Of a DNA stretch of 64,000 bases, positions 54,149-63,312 are shown in pieces. The stretch lies in NCBI RefSeq assembly GCF_904849725.1, contig NC_058524.1, forward strand, positions 493,336,263 to 493,400,262, written 5' to 3'. This DNA comes from Hordeum vulgare subsp. vulgare. Taxonomy: Eukaryota > Streptophyta > Magnoliopsida > Poales > Poaceae. The position numbers and the translations under genes are program-made. The notes under the pieces were generated by a model. It was not told the DNA's origin, made no database searches, and saw only the letters and a program-made list of their open reading frames with translations. The first letter of the stretch is position 1. Each line of letters opens with the position of its first letter.

Positions 54149-55702
54149 GTATATATAGCACTTGTTGTTGTGGTGCGCCTGCCCTTTGAAATCTGAATGT
54201 CAGTTGTACAGATAGTATATGGATTTAAGAAGGAGCACTCGTCTGACTCGGGTTCTGGTGTCGTGGCAATTTTATCAGGCGTTGCTAGAAGTGATAAATC
54301 TGTTTGCTAAACTAGTGGTGTTAGCTAGTACATGAATTGGTATTTTTAGCTGAAACAGGATTTTTATGGTTTTTTCTTTAGCACTAGTAGTAATCCCAAG
54401 TCTTTAAAAAACAATCGAAGTGCCTATATTACAGTTCGTGACGAAAGTCAACGCCCTTCGGTTGCTATTTTTCGTCTGCACAATTTACACTGCATTCGCA
54501 TTACGGATAAACCTATTTCCGAAAAGAACATCTTTGTTACTGAAAAAAGGGTACATTTTGGAGGCCTTTTCTTTCTCGACATTATTTACATAGTCTCACG
54601 CTCTCATCAAAAAGCTCCAGGGAAACCCCCCGCGCGCCCGCTAGTAATTGCTACTGTTAGCGTGTTACCTTGTCACATATAGCCCGTATGAAAAGTTTTG
54701 GGTGGGTTACCAGGCAATGCTACTAATTTGGTGTATATATTCGTCTTGCAATCTACTAAGAACACTTAAAATCTGCAACAAATTTCCTTGCATTGATATT
54801 GGTCTTCTGTGCACAACTGGTGGCTAGCAGAAGTTTGCTACTACCTAGCTTCCACGAGAAGCCACTCCTCAACTGTTGGGTTCCATTTTCAGTGTTGTTA
54901 ATTTTTTTGTGGTTAATAATGGATTTTACAGGCAATTTTTATTCATGCTGGTGTACTTCATTATTGGATAGGACCTCACAGGACATGTTTGTGTGAAGCA
55001 CATTAGAGGAACTAATATTTTTGTGCAGTATAATCTCACAACCAAAAAAAGCAGCACAGTGTTTTGTTTCATTTTCACTGGTACTTCTTCTTGTGGCATT
55101 AATGCAGTTTAGAGATAGTTTTGATGATGCATTGCTTCAGTTTAATTATCAGTAAGGACCTCATAGTAGTAGTAGTACAAGCTTTTTGTCAAGCACATTG
55201 AAGGAATAATCTTTTTTGCGAAGTACAATATCACAAGTAAACATAAGCACGACAATGTTGTGGGAATATCACTTGTTCCATTGAGGGGTTGTGATATCAG
55301 ATTAGTTTAATAGTCCCCATTATGATACCATTAATTTTTTGGGGGGGCAAATCTCCACCGTGCTTTCCTTTTCTTTTCCTCCAAAGGAAAAGAAATGTGG
55401 TGTGTAACTGGTTGGTAGCATCAAAGTTGTCTGCAAAGATGTGATACTACTTGTTTGTATCTATAATTATGTTTACAACTAAACTGTAGATTCACTACAA
55501 AAGTAGAATCGATTGGACAAAGTCCAGCAACTCCTATACATTATACTCATAGATATAATGGTTTTTTTATAACTAGCAGCTTTTATACAACTCTGACATC
55601 TTGTATAATGCATATATTTTGTGAATTTGAACTTACTGATTTGTGCTCTGGTGTAATATTACGGTCTAATGTTTTTTGTTTTGTCTCTTTTTCTGTTGTT
55701 AG
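54149..55702. other. Long intron-like region of the chimera
   Basis: AT-rich, without coding. It contains a 34-base near-copy (54608-54641) of exon 1 sequence 52343-52376, and related phrases around 54970-55050 and 55160-55230 (GACCTCA...AAGCACATT...TTTTTGTG/GCGAAGTA) suggesting a local duplication. Confidence 0.55.
54608..54641 (+). repeat. Second copy of exon 1 leader sequence
   Basis: AAAAAGCTCCAGGGAAACCC followed by CCCGCGCGCCCGC matches 52343-52376 with one mismatch. Confidence 0.85.
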
Positions 55703-55762
55703 GAAAGTGGTGAGAAGCTGTCGATGATGCCTACTTGGGACATTCAAATCAACACAACATAA
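55703..55762 (+). CDS. Chimeric gene exon 6 (terminal, unrecognised)
   Basis: After a pyrimidine-rich acceptor TTTTTCTGTTGTTAG, 19 codons read ESGEKLSMMPTWDIQINTT and a TAA. Phase 0 with exon 5. Possible 3' UTR and AATAAA-like signals were not clearly found downstream. Source unknown. Confidence 0.45.
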   Translation, partial: ESGEKLSMMPTWDIQINTT

Positions 55763-56284
55763 AAATTTCTGAACATGTCTCATCGGAGAGTGGAATGAAC
55801 TCCATTGTTAGCACATGTGCCATTGGTCTATTGTGTAATTCTGTCCATTCTTGCTATATTTCGATGTAAGGAAATGTATTCATGAGATGAGTTATTGTGT
55901 TATGTAAACCTGGGAGATGTATTATGTGGTTATATGATGGATGATTTTAATTCGATTTGAAGTGTTCTTCATTTCAATATGAAATAGTGTTGGATTTAGT
56001 ATTGGACAAATAATTGGTTTGAAAAGGCCCAAAAAATAGAAATGAAACCAAGTTCTGGAACAAAAAGTTGCTGAATTCAAAAATAAAAAAAGGCCAAAAC
56101 TGAAACTGGACCAAATGTATTTGGGCACTAAAAGGCCAAGGCCCAAATTATAATGATATAAAAAATTTGAAAAAAATATTAGAAGTGGCCGTAAATAGGC
56201 TAAGGCCCAAAAAGAAGCCCGATAAGGAAAAAACCCAAAAAATAAACCAGCCCATGTGATCAATTGAAATGGGTTGGGCTGATT
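55763..56284. other. CACTA right interior
   Basis: AT-rich, no gene. Repeated AAGGCCCAAA-type words at 56020-56220. Confidence 0.55.
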
Positions 56285-56551
56285 TCAATCATGACGTTTC
56301 GATTTCGTCGTAAATTTGCCACGTAGGACTGCCACGTAGGACTGGGTTAGATTGTCAACGATGATTTAGGATCGACGATCCAGGAATCGTCGTAAAAGTT
56401 ACGACGATTTTGATCAAAACATCGCTGATGTTCATTTGTGACGCTCCGTTTTCGACGCTTGGTTTTTCGTCGTGAGATCGTCGTAAATTAAAAACCGTGA
56501 CAATGTAGTGACGAAAAAATAGTGTCGTGTATTATCACATTCCTTGTAGTG
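56285..56551. repeat. Right CACTA subterminal and terminal repeats
   Basis: Clustered CGTCGTAA, TACGACGA and GACGAT words, tandem GCCACGTAGGACT at 56320-56342, and the inverted terminus ending CCTTGTAGTG at 56551. Confidence 0.78.
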
Positions 56552-56554
56552 TAG
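56552..56554. repeat. Target-site duplication TAG of the CACTA element, right
   Basis: Matches 51145-51147. Confidence 0.85.
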
Positions 56555-57478
56555 AGCAATAATTTCATCCTTACTAGACAATTCTTTTTCATGTGGTTGT
56601 CTACCAAACTTGGAGAAATTGAACTCATGTGACACTCCTTCAAAGCCAACAGTGACAGTTTGCTTCTCACAGTCAATATGAGCATTGACAGTATTGGGGA
56701 AAGGTCTGCCAAATATGATGGGACAAAAGCTATCTTGTGTGGTAACAAGAACGAGAAAATCAGCAGGATACTTAGTTTTACCACACAAAACTTCAACATC
56801 TCTAACAATTCCCAAAGGGCAGATAGTATCTCTATTGGCAAGCTGAATAGTGACATCAATAGGTTCCATCTCGACAGGTGCAATCTCGTCTTTAATTTCA
56901 TCATGTAAAGATTGAGGTATTGCACTAACACTAGCACCCACGTCACATAAACCATGATAACAATGATCCCCCATCTTAACAGAAACAACAGGTGTGCCAA
57001 CAACAGGCCTATGTTTGTCCCTAGCATGAGGTTTAGCAATTCTAGCAGCATCTTCACAGAAGTGAATATCATGGCCATCAACATTGTCGGACAGGAGATC
57101 TTTGATAATAGAAATGCTAGGTTCAGCTCTAATTTTCTCAGGGGGTGTAGGTGTTCTAATGTATCCCCTACGTATCACAGTTGAAGCTTTAGAATGATCC
57201 TTTATTCTAACAGGGAAAGGTGGTTTCTCAATGTAAGCACTAGGAACAATAGGATCATTATAAGCAATGACTTTCTCTTCAACTGGGTTGGGTTTAACTA
57301 CATTGACTTCTAAGGGAGGATGATATTTAAACCACTTCTCTTTAGGGAGATTAATATGAGCACCAAATGATTCACACAATGAAGCTACTATCTCATAGTC
57401 AAGTCCATATTTAGCGCTAAAATCACAAAAAGTATTTGTTTTGACAAAGGATTTAACGCAATCAAACTTGAAATTCAT
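56555..57478 (-). pseudogene. gag: G2 gag C-terminus and protease
   Basis: The frame from 57478 (MNFKFDCVKSFVKTNTF) parallels G1 residues about 230 to the end, including PPEKIRAEPSISIIKD, the protease motif HGLCDVGASVSAIPQS (DVGA in place of DTGA) and IIFGRPFPN. Unlike G1 it continues through SHEFNFSKFGRQPHEK without a stop, then is cut by the CACTA element after the KDEIIAL stretch. Beyond 56552 the frame is CACTA DNA. Confidence 0.85.
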
Positions 57479-58147
57479 ACCTCACTCCTTACCTTCATCA
57501 AACTCCCAATCCAGAGTTGTCTTTAATTCTTTCCAATAAATTCCATTTGAAGTCAATATCTCTCTTCATAAAAGAACCGGTACAAGAAGTGTCAAGCATG
57601 GTGCAATTATCATGAGAAAGCCGAGCATAGAAGTTATGAATGATAATTTCTCTTGAGAGCTCATGGTTGGGGCATGAATGTAACATTGATTTAAGCCTCC
57701 CCCAAGCTTGAGCGATACTTTCTCTATCACGAGGCCAAAATTATAGATATAATTCTGATCACGATGAACCAAATGCATAGGATAAAACTTCTGATGAAAG
57801 TCCAATTTCAATCGGTTGTAGTTCCATGATCCAGTATCATCACATAGCCTATACCATGTCAATGCTTTATCCCTCAAAGATAAGGGAAAGACCTTCTTCT
57901 TGACCTCATCCTGGGGCAAACCTGCAAACTTAAATAAAACACAAACTTCATCTACATAGATTAGATGCAAGTCGGGATGTGATGTTCCATCTCATATAAA
58001 AGGATTGGCCAACAGTTTCTCTAGCATACCTGAAGGAATTTCATAACAAATATTTTCAGTAGGTGCAGTAGGTTGAGGAGCAACTCCTTGTGCTTCCGTT
58101 CAAGGTGAAGATACCCCTAACAAGCTCCTCAAAGGATTAGTTTCCAT
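57479..58147 (-). pseudogene. gag: G2 gag N-terminal part
   Basis: Start METNPLRSLLG at 58145-58147. Stops occur after VSSP and before DGTSHPDL. The gag core DEVKKKVFPLSLRDKALTWY is readable, but a frame change near 57740 shifts the downstream part. The region to 57498 (NHELSREIIIHNFYARLSHD) is in another frame. Homologous to G1 gag. Confidence 0.83.
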
Positions 58148-58224
58148 AGTGACAAGTGACAATAAATTTCAGCACACTATATAAATGTTTCCTTACCAAA
58201 TTCCACTTACCAAAGGCGCTTCAC

Positions 58225-58242
58225 TCCCCGGCAACGGCGCCA
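58225..58242 (-). other. Primer-binding site of G2 (tRNA-Asp)
   Basis: The minus strand reads TGGCGCCGTTGCCGGGGA, a perfect match to the Athila-group tRNA-Asp primer site. Confidence 0.9.
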
Positions 58243-58253
58243 GAAAAGAGTCT

Positions 58254-59778
58254 TGATGACCCACAAGTGTACGGTATCTCTCGTAGTCCTTTCGATAAGT
58301 AAGAGTGTCGAACCCAATGAGGAGAAGAAGGATCTGACAAGTGGTTTTCAGCAAGGTATTCTCTGCAAGCACTGAAATTATCGGTAACAGATAGTTGTGT
58401 GATCAGATGATTCGTAGCAAGTAGCAAGTAGCAACAGTAACAAAGGTGTAGAAAGATGGCCCAATCCCTTTTTTAACAAGGGACAAGCCTGTACAAAGTC
58501 TTATAGGAGGTAAAGCGCTCCCGAGGACACATGGGAATTTTTGTCAAGCTAGTTTTCATCATGTTCATATGATTCGCGTTCGCTACTTTGATAGTTTGAT
58601 ATGTGGGTGGACCGGTGCTTGGGTGCTGCCCTTACTTGGACAAACATCCCACTTATGATTAACCCCTCCCGCAAGCATCCTCAACTACGAAAAAAGAATT
58701 AATACTAAGTCTAACCATAGCATTAAACTAGTGGATCCAAATCAGCCCCTTAAGAAGCAACACATAAACTAGGGTTCAAGCTTTTGTCACTCTAGCAACC
58801 CATCATCTAGTTTTTACTTCCCAATGCCATCCTCTAGGCCCAAATAATGGTGAAGTGTCATGTAGTCGACGTTCACATAACACCACTAGAGAAAATACAA
58901 CATACATCGCATCAAAATATCGAACGAATACCAAATTCACATGACTACTTATAGCAAGACTTATCCCATGTCCTCAGGAACAAAAGTGACTACTCACAAA
59001 GCATAATTATGTTCATGACCAGAGAGGTATTGAATAGCATCAAGGATCTGAACATATAATCTTCCACCGAGTAATCCAACTAGCATCAACTACAGAGAGT
59101 AATTAACACTACTAGCAACCTTACAATTACCAATCGGAGTCGCGACATGGAGATTGGTTACAAGATATGAGCTAGGGTTTGGAGATGAGATGGTACTGAT
59201 GAAGATGTTGATGGTGATGAGTCCCCTCCGATGAGATGAGTGTTGGTGATGACGATGACAATGAGATCCCCCTCCGGGAGGGAAGTTTCCCCGGCAGGAT
59301 GGCCCTGCCGGAGCTCTAGATTGGTTCTGCTCAAGTTCCGCCTCGTGGCGGCGGCGATTCCTCCCGGAAGCCTCCTCCTGATTTTTTTCTGGAACGAAAC
59401 CCTCCTTATAGCAAAATATGGGAGCCAGAGGGGCAACAGGGGGCCCACAAGCCCCTTAGGCAAGGCCAGGGGGTAGGCCGCGCCTAGCAGGCTTGTGGCG
59501 TGCTCGTGGCTGCCCTCTGGTACTTCTTCCGCCCAGTATTTTTTATAAATTCCAAAATAATTCCTCGTTGATTTTCACGGCTTTTGGAGTTGCGCAGAAT
59601 AGGTATCTCAAACTTGCTCCTTTTTTAGACCAGAATTCCAGCTGCCGGCATTCTCCTTCTTCATGTAAACCTTTTAAAATAAGAGAGAAAAGGCATAAGT
59701 ATTGTACCATGAATTGTAATAGCAGCCCATAAAGCCATAAATATCAACATAAAAGCATGATGCAAAATGGACGTATCA
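58254..59778 (-). repeat. 5' LTR of G2
   Basis: 1,525 bp, TGATGACCCACAAGTG to GGACGTATCA (plus strand), collinear with 42397-43893 and with the G1 LTRs. Confidence 0.92.
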
Positions 59779-59783
59779 GCAGG

Positions 59784-60060
59784 TCTTTGGCCGCCTCCAC
59801 CTCCCGCATTCACGCCGCGGTGGCAGAGCGGGTGATGACCTCACCTCCTGATGGCGGTGTCACGACCAAGACGGAAAACGGTGTGGTGGCGTCCCTCGCT
59901 GCTGCCTGTGCGGTGGCGGCCACTGCAAGCAGCTGCCTTCGGGCATTGAATGCAAAGCGTGTAGTGTGTGGCATGCGCACACTCATGAGGGATGACTCAT
60001 GCACTACACACTTCAGAAGACTACCGCACCAGTGTGGTGAAGGCTTATAGCTGGAGCTAT
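59784..60060 (-). pseudogene. Split orphan reading frame, N-terminal part
   Basis: The minus frame reads MPHTTRFAFNARRQLLAVAA, TAQAAARDATTPFSVLVVTP and GGEVITRSATAA, a TGA, then MREVEAAKD up to the G2 target site. Across the site, after removal of G2 and one pentamer, the frame continues into 42132-42396. The Ala-rich, high-GC text looks coding, but no family was recognised. The right limit at about 60060 is where Copia sequence begins. Confidence 0.48.
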
Positions 60061-60069
60061 CCTCTAGCG

Positions 60070-60436
60070 GAGTGGATATGATCGACATTGAACAAGAATA
60101 AACCATTGACATTGGGTGCATGACTATATAAGATATTATGCATATGAATAGAACAACCATTATTCTTTTACTTAAATGAATTACCATCCCGCAATAAAAA
60201 TGATCTAGATATAATATTCATGTTTAAAATAGGCACCAAATAACAATTATTGAGGTTTAAAACTAACCTCGAATGTAATCGAAGAGGGAGTGTGCTGACA
60301 ACAATCACATCAACCTTGGAACCATTTCTGACATGCATCGTCACCTCGTCCTTAGCCAGTCTCTGTTTATTCCGCAGCTCCTATGTTGAGTTACAAATAT
60401 TAGCAATTGAACCGGTACAAATACCCAGGTAGTACT
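60070..60436 (-). pseudogene. pol: Copia protease/pre-integrase fragment
   Basis: It parallels 4020-4385 of the first Copia element on the same strand: landmarks AGAACAACCATTATTCT, AACCTTGGAACCATTTC, CATCGTCAC(C/T)TCGTC and GAACCGGTA are in the same order, with divergence and indels. It encodes the region after the protease active site. It is truncated on both sides: by the orphan frame on the left and by a Gypsy insertion at 60437. Confidence 0.78.
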
Positions 60437-61960
60437 TGATACGTCTCCAACGTATCTATAATTTTGATGGTTCCATGCTATTATCTTGTCAAACTTTGGA
60501 TGTTTTGTATGCCTTTTATATCTTTTTTGGGACAAAATTATTAACTCAGTGCCAAGTGCCAGTTCCTATTTCTTCCGTGTTTTTGACCCTTTTCAGAGGA
60601 GGATTTTAAAAGGTGTCCAAATGGAATCAAACTTCCGAAAAGATTTTTTCTGGAATAGAAGGTACGCGTCAGACTTGAGAACCAAGGCAGGGGCCAGCAG
60701 GGGACCCCACAAGCCCCATAGGCGCGGTCAGGGGGGACCCGCGCCTAGCAGGCTTGTGGGCCCCCTGTGGCACGTCTGCTCTACCTCTTCCGCCTATAAA
60801 TCTAGAAAACATCCAAAACTGCCAGAGAGATCAACGAAAATACTTTTCCGCCACCGCAAGCTTCTGTCTCCGCAAGATCCCATCTATGGCACGTTCTGGT
60901 GCTCTGTCGGAGGGGGGATTCGGATACGGAGGGCTTCTTCATCAACACCATGACCTCTCCGATGATGCGTGAGTAGTTAACCATAGACCTTTGGGTCAAT
61001 AGCTAGTAGCTAGATGGCTTCTTCTCTCTCTTGGATCTTAAATACAAAGTTCTCCATGATCTTCATGGAGATCTATCTGATGTAATCTTCTTTTGCGGTG
61101 TGTTTGTCGACATCCGATGAATTGTGGATTTATGATCAGATTATCTATGAATCTTATTTGAGTTTCTTCTGATCTCTCTTATGCATGATTTCATATCCTT
61201 TAAATCTCTTCGAGTCGTGGGTTTTGTTTGGCCAACTTGATCTATGATTCTTGCAATGGGAGAAGTGCTTGGTTTTGGGTTCATACCGTGCGGTGACCTC
61301 ACCCAGTGACAGAAGGGGTAGCGAGGCACGCATCGTGTTGTTGCCATCAAGGGTAAAAAGATGGGGTTTTCATCATTGGTTTGAGTTTATCCCTCTACAT
61401 CATGTCATCTTGCTTAAGGCGTTACTCCGTTCGTCATGAACTCAATACACTAGATGCATGTTGGATAGCGGTCGATGTATGGAGTAATAGTAGTAGATGC
61501 AGAAAGTATCGGTCTACTTGTCTCGGACGTGATGCCTATATGTATGATCATTGCCTTAGATATCGTCATGACTTTGTGCGGTTCTATCAATTGCTCGACA
61601 GTAATTTGTTCACCCACCGTAATATTTTCTATTTTGAGAGAAGCCTCTAGTGAACACTATGGCCCCCGGGTCTACTGCACACCATATTTTCAGCCTTACA
61701 CTTTTACTTCATTGCACTTTCCGCCTTCACATCTCACTTTGCAATCAATCTTGAAGGGATTGACAACCCCTTATAGCGTTGGGTGCAAGCTCTTTTGTGT
61801 TTGCGCAGGTACTCCGGACTTGACGCGATTCTCCTACTAGATTGATACCTTGGTTCTCAAACTAAGGGAAATACTTACTGTGCTGCATCGCCCTTTCCTC
61901 TTCAAGGGAAAAACCAACGCAAGCTCAAGAGACGACAGAAGGATTTCTGTCGCCGTAGCA
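60437..61960 (+). repeat. 5' LTR of the right-edge Gypsy
   Basis: TGATACGTCTCC...GCCGTAGCA. The 3' limit is set at 61960 because CA is followed by a spacer and the primer site; 61936 (GACGACA) is an alternative, since GACAGAAGGATTTCTG and GCAGAAGAATTTCTGG form a short tandem duplication there. A reverse-oriented partial copy is at 14416-15580. A TATA-like GCCTATAAATC lies at 60789-60799. Confidence 0.78.
60789..60799 (+). promoter_or_regulatory. Putative TATA box of the right-edge Gypsy LTR
   Basis: GCCTATAAATC in a mid-LTR position consistent with an LTR promoter. Confidence 0.45.
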
Positions 61961-61970
61961 GAAGAATTTC

Positions 61971-61988
61971 TGGCGCCGTTGCCGGGGA
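61971..61988 (+). other. Primer-binding site (tRNA-Asp)
   Basis: TGGCGCCGTTGCCGGGGA, perfect match to the tRNA-Asp complement and identical to the G2 site. Confidence 0.92.
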
Positions 61989-62190
61989 GGATCAAGTCAG
62001 GAACTCATCCAAGTAAGTGTCGCAAACTCATCTCTTGCATTTACTTTTTCGACTCTCGTTTTCCTCTCCCCCACTTTTGAAAAACAAAAATTTACATTTT
62101 TTTTGCCTTTCTCGTTTGCCTTTTTCGTTCGCCCGTTTCTCTCGCTTGCTTTCTGTCCGCTTGTGTGCTTGCTTGCTTGCTGAAGTCACC

Positions 62191-63312
62191 ATGACTGAAA
62201 ACACCAAACTTTGTGACTTCTCGAATACTAATAATAATGACTTTATTAGTACTCCGATTGCTCCCGCCACTAGTGCGGAATCATACGAAATCAATGTTGC
62301 TTTGTTGAATCTTGTTATGAAAGAGCAATTCTCCAGCCTTCCTAGTGAAGATGTCGCATCCCATCTTAATACCTTCATTGAGCTTTGTGATATGCAAAAG
62401 AAGAAAGATTTGGATAATGATGTGATTGAATTGAATCTTTTTCCTTTCTCGTTGAGAGATCGAGCAAAAACTTGGTTTTCGTCTTTGCCCAAAAATAGTA
62501 TTGATTCTTGGAATAAGTGCAAAGATGCCTACATATCCAAGTATTTTCCGCCGGCTAAGATTACCTCTCTCCGTAATGATATCATGAATTTTAATCAACT
62601 TCATCATGAACATGTTGCAAAATCTTGGGAGAGAATGAAATTGATGATTAGAAATTGTCCCGCTCATGGCTTGACTCTTTGGATGATTATACGAATCCTC
62701 TACGCTGGTTTGAATTTCGCTTCTAGAAATATCTTGGACTCCGCCTCAGGTGGAACGTTCATGGAAATCACGTTAGGAGAAGCCACAAAACTCCTAGACA
62801 ATATCATGACGAACTACTCTCAGTGGCACAATGAAAGGTCACCTACTAGTAAGAACGTACACGCTATAGAAGAAATTAACTCGTTGAGTGCTAAGATGGA
62901 CGTGTTAGTGAATTTGGTTGCTAGTACAAGTGCTCCTTTAGATCCTAATTACATGCCCTTGTCTTCCTTGATTGAGCGTAGCAACGCTAGCTTGGACGTT
63001 AATTTTGTTGGTAGGAATAATTTTGGCAACAACAATGCTTTTAGAGGAAACTATGTTCTTAGGCCTTTTCCTAGTAACCCCTCTAATAACTTTGGCAACT
63101 CCCACAACAATACTCATGGAAATTACAATAGATTACCCTCTGATCTAGAGAGTAAAATCAAAGAGTTTATCAACTCACAAAAGATTTTCAATGCATCCAT
63201 AGAGGAAAAACTACTCAAAATTGACGATTTGGCTAGGGGCGTTGATAGAATGTCTAGTGATATTGATGCTTTGGAAGTTAGATGTGCTCCTCCCAAGATC
63301 AATAATGATTAA
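62191..63312 (+). CDS. gag: Gypsy gag (N-terminal portion)
   Basis: A start at 62191 (MTENTKLCDFSNTNNNDF) is chosen over the in-frame upstream ATG 62017 because the latter's ~58 codons are leader-like (Leu/Phe/Ser-rich) and the former matches the family start. The gag core reads LNLFPFSLRDRAKTWFSSLP, YISKYFPPAKITSLRNDIMN and LMIRNCPAHGL. An Asn-rich tract (NNFGNNNAFRGN, NNFGNSHNNTHGN) follows in place of a zinc knuckle. The frame ends KINND at TAA 63310-63312, after which the same frame stays open. Confidence 0.87.
   Translation: MTENTKLCDFSNTNNNDFISTPIAPATSAESYEINVALLNLVMKEQFSSLPSEDVASHLNTFIELCDMQKKKDLDNDVIELNLFPFSLRDRAKTWFSSLPKNSIDSWNKCKDAYISKYFPPAKITSLRNDIMNFNQLHHEHVAKSWERMKLMIRNCPAHGLTLWMIIRILYAGLNFASRNILDSASGGTFMEITLGEATKLLDNIMTNYSQWHNERSPTSKNVHAIEEINSLSAKMDVLVNLVASTSAPLDPNYMPLSSLIERSNASLDVNFVGRNNFGNNNAFRGNYVLRPFPSNPSNNFGNSHNNTHGNYNRLPSDLESKIKEFINSQKIFNASIEEKLLKIDDLARGVDRMSSDIDALEVRCAPPKINND

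Larger units (their letters stand above)
51148..56551 (+). mobile_element. Non-autonomous CACTA transposon carrying captured host exons
   Basis: Termini are CACTACAAGAAATATG (51148) and, inverted, CACTACAAGGAATGTG (ending 56551), 14 of 16 identical, with a TAG target duplication. Subterminal zones at 51165-51360 and 56285-56520 repeat ACGACG/CGTCGTAA words in both orientations. It is 5,404 bp. No transposase-like frame was found. The interior from 52059 to 55762 consists of exon-like blocks of different host genes on the plus strand. This is the pattern described for gene-capturing CACTA elements in plants. Confidence 0.9.
42397..59778 (-). mobile_element. G2: second Athila-group Gypsy, carrying nested insertions
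   Basis: It is bounded by TGATGACCCACAAG (42397) and GGACGTATCA (59778), with pentamers GCGGG (42392-42396) and GCAGG (59779-59783), four of five identical. It is 17,382 bp, of which 1,828 bp is a solo Copia LTR and 5,404 bp a CACTA element. In layout it matches G1: 3' LTR, polypurine tract, extra ORF, integrase, RNase H, RT, protease, gag, primer site, 5' LTR. RT is complete here, including FMDD. Several stops and frameshifts. Confidence 0.9.

Noticed and set aside
62028..62667. Minus-strand open frames of 164 and 128 codons
   Set aside because: They are antisense to the well-supported gag frame of the right-edge Gypsy.
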